From: Bugulina stolonifera
Lineage: Eukaryota; Bryozoa; Gymnolaemata; Cheilostomatida; Bugulidae
Direction: 5' to 3'
DNA: 64,000 nucleotides
Assembly: GCA_935421135.1 (NCBI GenBank)
Contig: OW285190.1
Location: forward strand, 744,001 to 808,000
How positions within the stretch are numbered: the stretch's first letter is position 1; the number at the start of each line of letters is the position of its first letter. Both the position numbers and the translations under genes were made by a program. Under the pieces are notes generated by a model. The model saw only the letters and a program-made list of their open reading frames with translations. It was not told the DNA's origin and searched no databases. This document shows, piece after piece, positions 35,201-45,463 of the stretch.

Positions 35201-35516
35201 ACCACCCACCAAATGGTATCGCATATCAATGGATTTATTCTATTTTGAGTCCAAGAATTATATGGTCGTCCAGGACCAACATAGCAAATACCTGGAAATA
35301 GTTCAGCTGAGCAATACTGAATCTCATATGGTCATTCAAAAACTAATGACTATATTTTCAAGATGGGGATTCCCTGTAGAGATTGTGTCAGATAATGGTC
35401 CACAATACTCAAGTGATGAATTCAGAAAATTTATCAACATGTACAACATGACCCACATTACGAGTAGCCCATTGTACCCCAATCCAACGGGTCAGCGGAA
35501 AAAGCAGTACAAATAG
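32202..35516 (+). CDS. gag-pol: Gypsy 2 Gag-Pol polyprotein
   Basis: An open frame of 1,104 codons. Gag has the WLRTFQLYRIAS start block and two zinc knuckles: CKRCGRRHPPRSC (residues about 217-229) and CHNCHKSGHFAKFC. The protease active site is FKIDTGADVTVM (about residue 325). RT has VRICVDLRSVN, LPFGITSASEIFQ and catalytic YQDD in VIYQDDIVVFG. RNase H has ISADASMTGLGAVL and TDHKPL. Integrase has the HHCC finger (HWGIHKSRGRANQLVWWPR, CVHCNEH) and the first two acids (ISMDLFYFE, SDNGPQYS). The frame shifts just before the catalytic Glu near 35,486. The start ATG could be codon 1 or 3. A single gag-pol frame is normal in this Mag-like group. The polyprotein would form particles, copy RNA and integrate. 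Confidence 0.93.
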   Translation: MIMAKLKPPPNFDFANPNSFGDWLRTFQLYRIASELKGKDGEIQVATLLYTMGKDAETIMDTFTFADDDQKKDFDAVSKKYVEYYTPKKNVIHLRSLFHSRNQSPQESSKNYIRDLYKLAENAEFDNKDEQIRDRLVVGIIDKELSRKLQLEPNLTLQSAITMIRQTEQVKSDMNKQDVSSVQADSARAQHSTHNPKKFRERDTTSGDTKTQSQCKRCGRRHPPRSCPAYKVTCHNCHKSGHFAKFCLSKQHKSDTNPGNRQNNANNRTSRHNFEVSRQKESDYYFCDTVQTNQRSLDIHDNHEPWYVTLTTFCSPTKFKIDTGADVTVMCEESYNALSYKPNLCKPDIALNSANSTMHVIGFCYLDVTYKDKSFVLKAYIAKCHTNLLSRSAAISMSLLRRADALGTVRGEVAHIKMNEKISPVAVSAPRRVPFPLLSKVNTELDRMLKDGVIRPITDPTEWCSNIIPVEKANGSVRICVDLRSVNRAVQREFYPIPSFDELATKLSGAVAFSTLDARSGYHQIPLSSESQKLTTFITHRGRFCFQRLPFGITSASEIFQCIMETLLKDVPGVVIYQDDIVVFGKSIKEHDSKLKVVLKLLNEAGLELNKTKCIYRKETIKFLGHMFSKEGVAVDPDKIKTIEALGKPTDITSLRRLLGAVNYLQKFIPNLSTLTSPLNDLLRKDTEWFWGHAQKAAMSEIINRLKHAKTLKYYSPAEDVVISADASMTGLGAVLTQGNQCVTFASRTLTDTERNYSNIECEFLALVWGCEKYDQYIRGLPRFTLQTDHKPLIPTINGSDLNKAPLRCQRLLMRLMRYNPHAMYVPGKNMYLPDALSRSPSGIPTQADILFAAEVESFAKSITDNLPISDTRLTQIRNESQDDSVLCRAIKYTINGWPRQVKDVESDLQSLFSVRALLSVANGILLYSTRIVIPRSLRTEILSSLHEGHWGIHKSRGRANQLVWWPRMSQDIVQYSQQCVHCNEHANANRREPMVISEPPPTKWYRISMDLFYFESKNYMVVQDQHSKYLEIVQLSNTESHMVIQKLMTIFSRWGFPVEIVSDNGPQYSSDEFRKFINMYNMTHITSSPLYPNPTGQRKKQYK

Positions 35517-36085
35517 CAAAGAAGGTACTGACATCAGAAAATCCCAACTTAGCACTTTTAGCATACAGATCTGCCAAAACCAACACGGGATACTCTCCTA
35601 ATGAGATCATGTTAGGGCGACAAGTTTGCACCACTGTGCCTTGCCGTGAGTCCGCTTTAGGCGACATAGACCTAGATGACAAAATTATCCAGCAAGCAAA
35701 CAGCGAATCAAAACAAGTTGCTAAACATTATTATGATAAGGTTGCTTTGAAACAGCCACTAAGTGAATTAACACCTGGCTCCCCAGTTAGAATCCGTAGA
35801 GACGGGAATTGGTCACCTGAGAAATATGTAGTACTCGGTAAAGCCAATACACCACGCTCTTATGTAGTAAATGATCCGGATTCTGGTGGGAAATTTAGAA
35901 GGAACAGAAGGCAGCTTTTACCTGCTGTTCTGACACCCTCATTAGATCAAAGTGAACCAGATCAACCATCCCCAGATGGGTCGGTGACAGAGCACGCATT
36001 GCAAAATGACAGCAGCGGGAAATATGCGCGTCCTAAGCGTGTAATTAAATTGCCTGCGAGATTTGGTGATTACGAAATGAAATAG
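35486..36085 (+). pseudogene. pol: Gypsy 2 integrase C-terminus after a frameshift
   Basis: Starting near 35,486 the other frame continues the integrase with NGSAEKAVQ (catalytic Glu), LAYRSAKTNTGYSPNEIMLG and a C-terminal GSPVRIRRDGNWSPEKY block, ending at 36,085. One missing base between CCAATCC and AACGGG explains the shift. Everything else looks functional. 270 bp of 3' UTR precede the polypurine tract. Confidence 0.85.
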
Positions 36086-36354
36086 TAGTCTTGATAGGCG
36101 CTAACAATTCTCGTGCTGTACCAAGAGCGAATTTCATTTTCTCAAGACAATGCTAATCTCACTGATCAAAGTTCTAAATATTATATTAGTCATATTAACT
36201 AATTATCCACATTATATCAGTTATATCACATAGTGTAATTCGTCTGTAATATTTCCTTATATGTAGTAGCAATTCCTTTTATTGTGTTATAACTTCAGTT
36301 TCTAATTATGCCAACAAGTTTTCTAACATGCTTATATTTGACTTAGAAGGGAGA

Positions 36355-36487
36355 TGTTATGAGTTGTGTTCTCCCGTAATATTATATACCTCTGTTTGGA
36401 ATTATCTACTCTTTATATGTTAATAGAATCGTCCTTATATATGCACGCTATTGATAAAATAAACACTACTTGGTAACACATCAAACA
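36355..36487 (+). repeat. 3' LTR of Gypsy element 2
   Basis: 133 bp, ending ATCAAACA, followed by the target copy TGTAT. Confidence 0.95.
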
Positions 36488-36492
36488 TGTAT

Positions 36493-38001
36493 ATGCAGTG
36501 ATCATGTATGAGGGTATGAGAGTGAATTTTACCCAACGATACTTTTATAAATAGCCTAAACAACAAATACATTATACCAGTTGGAACCCAGGCCTAGCAC
36601 ACTTATATGCCTGCACCTTCATATATATACACATTATTATAGACTACATACACAGACATAAGTATCTATATTATATACATAGGGTATGAAGTCGAATATC
36701 TGTACGACAACTGTGTTTTATAAAACACAGCGAAGGCAGACGCATCAGTTAGGTTGGATAATATATTGAACACAAATGATTGTACCATTTCCTAGTTTTT
36801 TTGTTATATGATGGATTACATTGAGACGTGTGCATTTGTGTATACCTGTCGGTAGGCTTATGTGTTTGATGGACAGGGTGTGTCAGTGGATGGGTGTAAA
36901 GATAATGCTGCGGCTAAAAGGGAATACTAATGTTAAAGAAAAGTTGACCATGGGTTGACATTTACACAGACAATATATTATATTGATAGTAGGTAATCAC
37001 ATAAATTAGAAGAAAGACTCGTCCACTACGCAATAAAAGTTTGGAAAAGAGAAAGTCCTAAAGATTACCATTGCTGACATAAACAAACAAACAACACATG
37101 AAAATGATTACAACACATTACATCACTAAGGATTAAGTATACTGGGATAGATGGCCATTGGTTAACATAAACCAATCAACAAGACAGGAATAGTATACAT
37201 CCTCCCATAAGATAAATTGTTGCTGACATGGAATTCCAAGAGAGGAGGATATAAGGAGACGCATCCCAAGACTTAGATCAGAGAGGGGAAGAGGAGCAGC
37301 CCAGGAGGACAGAAGAACCTACAACATGGAACAATAAGGATCTCTACTCTGCTATAAGTAAGTCAGAATATTATATTATTTTTTCCTGAATATTGGAAGG
37401 ACTCCTCTCTCACACACACACAGATGGAGATACTGTAAGTTATTATACTCTTTTATTTTTTTTACTATTGGAATTTTTTTTATTGAGGATAATTATATCC
37501 CTGCTCTCTGAAAGGACTATTTTTGCGATTTGAAATATTGTTGAATTTGTGGGTAGAACCCAATCAGACAGATTATTATTGAATGATAATTATACTAGTC
37601 CCAATAATTGGTTGACACTGTTCCTGGTTTTTGATCGCACATATTGGATTCATAATTTTATATTTTTGCGGAACTGATTGCAGTTGATTGATTGATAAAT
37701 ATATCAGTATTGTCAGACATAACATTGACACACAGAATTGATTGATTGGTTGATAAACCCTTACCTGAATTATTGTACAGTACCAGAGATTGTCTGTACG
37801 GACCTTGATTGTCCTATTGTATGTCCTGATTTGTCAGTAGACTTGTTATAAATTTTCACAGGGGAGATAGTCTCAATTTGTCACTCGGGTTTCATTTCTA
37901 AAATAGAGAGTGATTGATATTATATGTCCACGAGAGGAATCATAATTGAATGCATATTGTCCTGAGTGCTACCATTACCATATTTGAACCACACACACAT
38001 A
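36493..38001. repeat. Left arm, outer segment (mirrors about 47,080-48,615)
   Basis: Reverse-complementary to the right arm with small indels. Landmarks: TAAAACACAGCGAAGGC, TAAGCCTACCGACAGGTAT (on the complement) and GACTCGTCCACTACGC. No long reading frame. A TATA/donor module is listed separately. Confidence 0.8.
37245..37363 (+). promoter_or_regulatory. Inward-facing TATA, short exon and splice donor, left arm
   Basis: GATATAAGG (37,249-37,257) is followed by a purine-rich stretch and, 100 bp on, by CTGCTATAA and GTAAGTCAG (donor at 37,358). The layout is that of a core promoter with a first non-coding exon pointing to the palindrome centre. A diverged mirror copy (GGAGTATATAAGG read on the minus strand) lies near 47,835 with its donor near 47,724. 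Confidence 0.35.
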
Positions 38002-38821
38002 CACAGAACCATTATTCATTGCCATTGGGCAAATATTGAATTGAGTACAGGAGGTTATAGAATTTCAGATTATTGAATCGAAATTATTCATAGGGAGAAG
38101 TTATTCCCTCTATCGCGATTATCAGAATTGGCAGATATTCAATTGAATAGATTACATGAGCATAGAAGTTATCTTCTCTATATAGAGTTGAACAGGAGAA
38201 GACAACAAATTACACAGTCATTTACTTATTTACAGTTTACAAATCAATTTACACATCCAAAAATAACTCAGTCATTTATATTACATTCATTTGTATTACA
38301 TTCAATTCACATACTACTTAATTATAATTGATTTGATTATAATTATTTATACATCATTACTATACATCATCATTATATTACATAATTATTTAAAATTTCC
38401 TCGTGACATTATGTCACGAGGGAATTTTCAAATATAATTAATAAAAATGTGTATATGTATAGTAATGATGTAATTAATTATAATTATAATCAATCAATTA
38501 TAATTACGTAGTATGTGAATTGAGTGTGTATAAAAAAAAAATGAATGAGTTATTTTTGGATGTATAAATTGATTTGTGTACAATTCGTAAATGAGTAAAT
38601 GACAGTGTAATTTGTAGTTGTCTTCTCCTGTTCAACTCTATGTAGAGAAGATAACTTCTATGCTCATGTAATCTATTCAATTGAATATCTGCCAATTCTG
38701 TTAATCGCGATAGAAGGGATAACTTCTCCCTATGAATAATTTTGATCCAATAATCTCAAATTCTATAACCTCCTGTACTCAATTCAATATTCGCCCAATG
38801 GCAATGAATAATGGTTCTGTG
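38002..38821. mobile_element. 820-bp foldback inserted in the left arm only
   Basis: CACAGAACCATTATTC at 38,002 pairs with GAATAATGGTTCTGTG ending 38,821. The arms meet at CCTCGTGACATTATGTCACG near 38,411. The right arm lacks it: there the sequence runs directly from CACATACACAGAA to GTAGTATAGTC (complement, near 47,065). Hence it is a later insertion or a local inverted duplication. No coding content beyond mirrored short frames. Confidence 0.8.
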
Positions 38822-39539
38822 AGTAGTATAGTCAGTGCAGATCTACACAGACACCCGGCCCTTTCCGCGTCGTATTAGCCCTAGATCCAAAAACTCCCCG
38901 GGCGGACGACCACCCCACCCGTCCTCTCGCCCCTCCTCTCCCCTAAACCTCACTCTATGTGCAAAGCCCTAGAACCTACTCCCCCCCATCGCGGGTGGGG
39001 TTTCAAAAACCTCATCGGCTGTTCCGTAGAACCCAGTCTAAAGAGCAAACCCCTCGCCCGGTCCCACGGCTCGGGCGAGGGGGCGCGCGCGTACGCGCGC
39101 GCCCCCCCCGCCCCGCGAACCCCACCCGTCCTCCCTCCACCCGTCCCCGCCCCTCCCCACCCCTCCCCACCCCAAACCCCTCCGCCTCGCCCTCCGCCTC
39201 GCGGCGGTTCTCGTTCGCGAGTCCAGCCGTGGCCCCACGCCGCCCTCCCCCCGCCCATCCCCCGCCCCTCCCCCGCTCTCCCGCCCCAACGACCCGTCGC
39301 GGCCCTCGCGGGCGGACCGTCGGCTGGAGTAGGGTGAAGCGAAGGAAAATACGGGTTAGAGTAATGATATCCGGCTATGAAAAACGTGAGCGAGGGTAAT
39401 GGTACACGAATTTGTTTTAAATTTCAATACGTTTGAGAGTAATAGTACGGTGAAGCGAAGAAAAATACGGGTTGGAGTAATGATAGGGTACGCCCGTGCG
39501 GAGTGCCCGTGCAGAGTTTACGACGCTGACTATACTACT
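38822..39539. repeat. GC-rich block bounded by 14-bp inverted repeats, left arm
   Basis: AGTAGTATAGTCAG (38,822-38,835) and CTGACTATACTACT (39,526-39,539) bound about 720 bp of very GC-rich DNA in an otherwise AT-rich arm. It contains a GCGCGCGCGTACGCGCGCGC palindrome near 39,085 and a 37-bp direct repeat (about 39,333 and 39,449, starting GGTGAAGCGAAG). Long open frames here are due to lack of A/T-rich stops. No family is recognised. Confidence 0.75.
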
Positions 39540-39552
39540 ATAAGAAACTTAC

Positions 39553-39911
39553 CGAGTGGTGGTGGTGGTGCTTCCGGATGATTTCTTCGCCGGGGACTGT
39601 TGAGACTGAACTGGTCGGGGTGACACCGCACTCGCGCGCTCCTCCGTTCGAGCGCCCCCGGACCTCCGATGAAAGACTCGCGCCTTAACCCTCGTTTCCC
39701 CCGGACCCTCCCCTAGGGAAATCGCCCGTCCCCGTGACGAGCGGCGAGGGAAAGTGAAGGCGGTGGCTCTTTCGCGCTTCAAACCGTAGACCTCGCGAGG
39801 TGGTTCGCCGGCGACATCCTCGCTCGGAGGGGTAGAAATAGATAAATGGAATAAATGGATGGCTGTCTTCTCATCATCATCATCATCATCATCATCAACA
39901 TCATCATCATC
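39553..39911 (-). CDS. Acidic/basic protein exon, left arm (outward)
   Basis: Mirror of 45,979-46,337. On the minus strand, acceptor TATTTGTAG, an Asp-codon run, about 120 codons and donor GTAAGT. Frame and splice sites are kept in both arms, so whatever maintained the arms (gene conversion or recent duplication) kept the exon. See the right-arm entry for the composition. Confidence 0.45.
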
Positions 39912-40426
39912 CTACAAATAGACCCGCCTCCACGATGATGTCGTTGACTCCCCACCAATTTCTTCGACCACCGCGTCCACTTTCCCCCGGGTAGCAAACT
40001 CCGATAGGGAGAGAGCGCATCGTGCGCGTGCGATGTCACCCCCCACCTACGAATGAAGACGATAGAAGAAATGTGAACTGATAAGGGGTGAGTATGAGTG
40101 GAAGTTGCACTAGTACCGTCTACCCCTTTGGTTTGGCGAGGTAAATGGTTTTTAATGTATTAGCTAGTGTTTTATTGCTCGGTTTTAAGGTTACAACCGG
40201 TAAACCCTCCGTTTTGAGGACGGAGACCCCTTACAATAGAGAGTGAATGTGAAGAAAAATATACGGGTATATGTACAAGGGTTATGTTGCACTGTTCGTT
40301 TACTCTCCAATTTATCGAATGAAGTAGTCTCATCTCCGAGAAATCAGTACTAGCATTCTATAGGACTCGTACTCACCCCGTCTTCTGCAACCTTCCGCTT
40401 ACCATAGAGGTAGGTGAGTCCGGTCT

Positions 40427-40574
40427 TTAGCTGGGTGTAGCTATACGTTTGGTTTCCTCTTCTGATAAATTTTTATCTTTTCGGATGAGCGCATCTATAC
40501 TACGAGCACTCAGGGCCATGTAAGCGCTATCCGTGTCCATTTCTACGTACTCAAACTCCTCTCTGCTGACGAAT
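40427..40574 (-). CDS. Family-B DNA polymerase motif-C exon, left arm (outward)
   Basis: Exact-register mirror of 45,316-45,463, read on the minus strand: acceptor TTTTATTTTCACAG, then a frame with EFEYVEMDTDSAYMAL, ending TAA. Same interpretation and uncertainty as the right-arm copy. Confidence 0.55.
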
Positions 40575-40679
40575 CTGTGAAAATAAAATGGACGGGTTGG
40601 AGGGTGCTGACACCGAAGAATAAATAGAGAAGGATTTGATAAAATCTTTGTGTAGTCTAGTTCTACTCATCTATCCATA

Positions 40680-42390
40680 TGTGTACACATGTTAAAATAC
40701 CTTTATATAATAGTTCAAACACAATTGAATGAATAAAAGACACATATCTAAAGGAGTATGTCATAGCTATTATTAGCAAGAAAAGACTGTGTGCATGTGT
40801 TAAGTCAGCATACATAATACATTAAATAAGCTTTTCACAATAGTAGCGATAGAATAAATAAAAGGTTGTATGCATGTGTTAAGTCAGCATTATGTAATTC
40901 ATTAAATAAACTTTTCACAATAGTAGCAATAGAATATATAAAAGGTTGTATGCATGTGTTAAGTCAGCATTATGTAATACATTAAATAAACTTTTTACAA
41001 TACTAGCAATAGAATGAATAAATGTGTACACATGGTAAAATACCATTATATAATAATTTAAACACAATTGAATGAATAAAACGCACATATATGTAAAGGA
41101 GTATGGCATACCTATTATTAGCAAGAAAAGGCTGTGTGCATGTGTTAAGTCAGCATATATAATACATTAAATAAACTTTTCACAAAGTCAGCATAATATA
41201 TAATACATTAAATAAACTTTTCACAATAGTAGCAATAGAATAAATAAAAGGTTGTGTGCATGTGTTAAGTCAGCATTATGTAATTCATTAAATAAACTTT
41301 TCACAATAGTAGCAATAGAATAAATAAAAGATTGTGTACACATGTTAAAATACCATTATATAATAATTTAAACACAATTGAATGAATAAAAGGCACATAT
41401 GTAAAGGAGTATGACATACCTATTATTAGCAAGAAAAGGCTGTGTGCATGTGTTAAGTCAGCATATATAATACATTAAATAAACTTTTCACAAAGTCAGC
41501 ATAAGATATAATACATTAAATAAACTTTTCACAATAGTAGCAATAGAATAAATAAAGGGTTGTGTGCATGTGTTAAGTCAGCATTATGTAATTCATTAAA
41601 TAAACTTTTCACAATAGTAGCTATAGAATAAATAAAAGAGTGTGTACACATGTTAAAATACCTTTATATAATAATTTAAACACAATTGAAAGAATAGGCT
41701 GTGTGCATGTGTTAAGTCAGCATATATAATGGATTAAATAAGCTTTTCACATAAAATACCTTTATATAATAATTTAAACACAGTTGAAAGAATAGGCTGT
41801 GTGCATGTGTTAAGTCAGCATATATAATAGATTAAATAAGCTTTTCACATACCTATTATTAGCAAGAAAAGGCAGTGTGCATGTGTTAAGTCAGCATATA
41901 TAATAGATTAAATAAGCTTTTCACAATAGTAGCAATAGAATAAATAAAAGGTTGTGTGCATGTGTTAAGTCAGCATTATGTAATTCATTAAATAAACTTT
42001 TCACAATAGTAGCAATAGAATAAATAAAAGATTGTGTACACATGTTGAAATACCTTTATATAATAGATTAAATAAGCTTTTCACATACCTATTATTAGCA
42101 AGAAAAGGCTGTGTGCATGTGTTAAGTCAGCATATATAATAGATTAAATAAGCTTTTCACAATAGTAGCAATAGAATAAATAAAAGGTTGTGTGCATGTG
42201 TTAAGTCAGCATTATGTAATTCATTAAATAAACTTTTCACAATAGTAGCAATAGAATAAATAAAAGATTGTGTACACATGTTAAAATACCTTTATATAAT
42301 AATTTAAACACAATTGAAAGAATAGGCTGTGTGCATGTGTTAAGTCAGCATATATAATAGATTAAATAAGCTTTTCAATAGTAGGTAGGT
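40680..42390. repeat. Composite tandem array, left arm
   Basis: Repeats of roughly 80 bp sharing GCATGTGTTAAGTCAGCA, ATTAAATAAACTTTTCAC and AATAGTAGCAATAGAATAAA, alternating with a second module (ACACAATTGAATGAATAAA, CCTATTATTAGCAAGAAAAG). Unit order is irregular, as expected from unequal exchange. Mirrored at about 43,660-45,215. Confidence 0.85.
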
Positions 42391-42689
42391 GTCACTGTTT
42401 TAGTCTCCCTATAATAAATATAAAGTAGCAGGGTGTAAGTAATTTTTTAGCTTGATAGCATTATATACAATAAACACTTCACAATTGCTGCCAATTACCC
42501 TATTTAGCACTAACCTTATGTTCTACTTGTTGAAATCTCTGATCAGGTGCTGACTAGTAGGTAGCTGTCTCTGTTTTAGTCTCACTCTGTTGACTAGAGG
42601 CTGATTGTACATACTGCTAGAGTGAGAAACTCATACCTTAAATAGTAGTATTCAGTAGGCGGAGTCTAACCATTTCCCCACCCTTTGCA

Positions 42690-43035
42690 ATACCACCCCG
42701 ATGCGTCCCGATGTGAATCCGAAGCCTCCCGATGCACCCCGATGCGAATCCGAAGCCTCCCGATGCACCCCGATGCGAATCCGAAGCCTCCCGATGCACC
42801 CCGATGTGAATCCGAAGCATCCCGATGCACCCCGATGCGAATCCGAAGCCTCCCGATGCACCCCGATGTGAATCCGAAGCCTCCCGATGCACCCCGATGT
42901 GAATCCGAAGCCTCCCGATGCGAATCCGAAGCCTCCCGATGCACCCCGATGTGAATCCGAAGCTTCCCGATGCACCCCGATGCGAATCCGAAGCCTCCCG
43001 ATGCATCCCGATGCACCCCGATGTGCCCCGATGTG
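42690..43035. repeat. 31-bp minisatellite, left half
   Basis: About ten 31-bp units built from CCCGATGYGAATCCGAAGCC and CCCGATGCAC. Because 31 is not a multiple of three, each frame cycles through three peptides. The open frames on both strands are repeat artefacts. Confidence 0.9.
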
Positions 43036-43050
43036 TCAAATCACATCGGG
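43027..43050. other. Palindrome centre
   Basis: CCCGATGTG, spacer TCAAAT (43,036-43,041), CACATCGGG. The minisatellite changes strand here. A 6-nt loop is short enough for efficient hairpin or cruciform formation. Confidence 0.9.
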
Positions 43051-43360
43051 GTGCATCGGGTTACATCGGGATGCATCGGGAAGCTTCGGATTCACATCGG
43101 GAGGCTTCGGATTCGCATCGGGGTGCATCGGGAGGCTTCGGATTCACATCGGGGTGCATCGGGATGCTTCGGATTCACATCGGGGTGCATCGGGAGGCTT
43201 CGGATTCGCATCGGGGTGCATCGGGAGGCTTCGGATTCACATCGGGGTGCATCGGGAGGCTTCGGATTCGCATCGGGGTGCATCGGGAGGCTTCGGATTC
43301 GCATCGGGGTGCATCGGGAGGCTTCGGATTCACATCGGGACGCATCGGGGTGGTATTGCA
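43042..43360. repeat. 31-bp minisatellite, right half (inverted)
   Basis: Reverse complement of the left half (GGCTTCGGATTCRCATCGGG units), with one or two units' difference in order and number. Confidence 0.9.
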
Positions 43361-43659
43361 AAGGGTGGGGAAATGGTTAGACTCCGCCTACTGAATACTA
43401 CTATTTAAGGTATGAGTTTCTCACTCTAGCAGTATGTACAATCAGCCTCTAGTCAACAGAGTGAGACTAAAACAGAGACAGCTACCTACTAGTCAGCACC
43501 TGATCAGAGATTTCAACAAGTAGAACATAAGGTTAGTGCTAAATAGGGTAATTGGCAGCAATTGTGAAGTGTTTATTGTATATAATGCTATCAAGCTAAA
43601 AAATTACTTACACCCTGCTACTTTATATTTATTATAGGGAGACTAAAACAGTGACACCT

Positions 43660-45215
43660 ACCTACTATTGAAAAGCTTATTTAATCTATTATATATGCTG
43701 ACTTAACACATGCACACAGCCTATTCTTTCAATTGTGTTTAAATTATTATATAAAGGTATTTTAACATGTGTACACAATCTTTTATTTATTCTATTGCTA
43801 CTATTGTGAAAAGTTTATTTAATCTATTATATATGCTGACTTAACACATGCACACAGCCTTTTCTTGCTAATAATAGGTATGTGAAAAGCTTATTTAATC
43901 TATTATATAAAGGTATTTCAACATGTGTACACAATCTTTTATTTATTCTATTGCTACTATTGTGAAAAGTTTATTTAATGAATTACATAATGCTGACTTA
44001 ACACATGCACACAACCTTTTATTTATTCAATTGCTACTATTGTGAAAAGCTTATTTAATCTATTATATATGCTGACTTAACACATGCACACAGCCTATTC
44101 TTTCAACTGTGTTTAAATTATTATATAAAGGTATTTTATGTGAAAAGCTTATTTAATCTATTATATATGCTGACTTAACACATGCACACAGCCTATTCTT
44201 TCAATTGTGTTTAAATTATTATATAAAGGTATTTTAACATGTGTACACACTCTTTTATTTATTCTATAGCTACTATTGTGAAAAGTTTATTTAATGAATT
44301 ACATAATGCTGACTTAACACATGCACACAACCCTTTATTTATTCTATTGCTACTATTGTGAAAAGTTTATTTAATGTATTATATCTTATGCTGACTTTGT
44401 GAAAAGTTTATTTAATGTATTATATATGCTGACTTAACACATGCACACAGCCTTTTCTTGCTAATAATAGGTATGTCATACTCCTTTACATATGTGCCTT
44501 TTATTCATTCAATTGTGTTTAAATTATTATATAATGGTATTTTAACATGTGTACACAATCTTTTATTTATTCTATTGCTACTATTGTGAAAAGTTTATTT
44601 AATGAATTACATAATGCTGACTTAACACATGCACACAACCTTTTATTTATTCTATTGCTACTATTGTGAAAAGTTTATTTAATGTATTATATATTATGCT
44701 GACTTTGTGAAAAGTTTATTTAATGTATTATATATGCTGACTTAACACATGCACACAGCCTTTTCTTGCTAATAATAGGTATGCCATACTCCTTTACATA
44801 TATGTGCGTTTTATTCATTCAATTGTGTTTAAATTATTATATAATGGTATTTTACCATGTGTACACATTTATTCATTCTATTGCTAGTATTGTAAAAAGT
44901 TTATTTAATGTATTACATAATGCTGACTTAACACATGCATACAACCTTTTATATATTCTATTGCTACTATTGTGAAAAGTTTATTTAATGAATTACATAA
45001 TGCTGACTTAACACATGCATACAACCTTTTATTTATTCTATCGCTACTATTGTGAAAAGCTTATTTAATGTATTATGTATGCTGACTTAACACATGCACA
45101 CAGTCTTTTCTTGCTAATAATAGCTATGACATACTCCTTTAGATATGTGTCTTTTATTCATTCAATTGTGTTTGAACTATTATATAAAGGTATTTTAACA
45201 TGTGTACACATATGG
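43660..45215. repeat. Composite tandem array, right arm
   Basis: Inverse of the left-arm array. It has the same two modules on the other strand and minor unit-number differences. Confidence 0.85.
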
Positions 45216-45315
45216 ATAGATGAGTAGAACTAGACTACACAAAGATTTTATCAAATCCTTCTCTATTTATTCTTCGGTGTCAGCACCCTCCAACCCGTCC
45301 ATTTTATTTTCACAG

Positions 45316-45463
45316 ATTCGTCAGCAGAGAGGAGTTTGAGTACGTAGAAATGGACACGGATAGCGCTTACATGGCCCTGAGTGCTCGTAGTATAGATGCG
45401 CTCATCCGAAAAGATAAAAATTTATCAGAAGAGGAAACCAAACGTATAGCTACACCCAGCTAA
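45316..45463 (+). CDS. Family-B DNA polymerase motif-C exon, right arm (outward)
   Basis: After acceptor TTTTATTTTCACAG (ending 45,315) a frame reads FVSREEFEYVEMDTDSAYMA and continues 27 codons to TAA. The DTDS core preceded by hydrophobic/acidic residues and followed by Y and M is motif C of family-B DNA polymerases, where the two aspartates bind the catalytic metals. The VEMDTDSAYMAL style is like polymerases of protein-primed elements and plasmid-like entities rather than nuclear replicative ones (inference). It is only about 48 residues, whereas a polymerase needs several hundred; motifs A and B and the exonuclease are not seen. So this is a fragment or one exon of a decayed gene, duplicated by the palindrome. 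Confidence 0.6.

Larger units (their letters stand above)
31878..36487 (+). mobile_element. Ty3/Gypsy element 2, nearly intact, inside the left arm
   Basis: LTRs of 132 and 133 bp start TGTTATG and end AAACA. Primer-binding site TGGTGGCAGCGCGG (32,010-32,023) abuts the 5' LTR. Polypurine AGAAGGGAGA (36,345-36,354) abuts the 3' LTR. The 5-bp target duplication TGTAT is at 31,873-31,877 and 36,488-36,492. The right arm of the giant palindrome has the uninterrupted site (near 48,620), proving insertion after the palindrome formed. One frameshift in integrase is the only damage I see. Confidence 0.95.

Noticed and set aside
38957..39399. Proline/arginine/glycine-rich frames in the GC-rich block
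   Set aside because: Overlapping frames on both strands with low-complexity composition. GC richness removes stop codons. No domain.
38950..39540. GC-rich block as rDNA or an rRNA spacer
   Set aside because: No recognisable conserved rRNA core sequence is present.
42690..43360. CRISPR-like array
   Set aside because: The 31-bp units are contiguous with no unique spacers, and the context is eukaryotic.
42638..43408. Overlapping open frames of 89-173 codons at the palindrome centre
   Set aside because: They are all produced by the 31-bp minisatellite cycling through three frames, with identical peptides on both strands.
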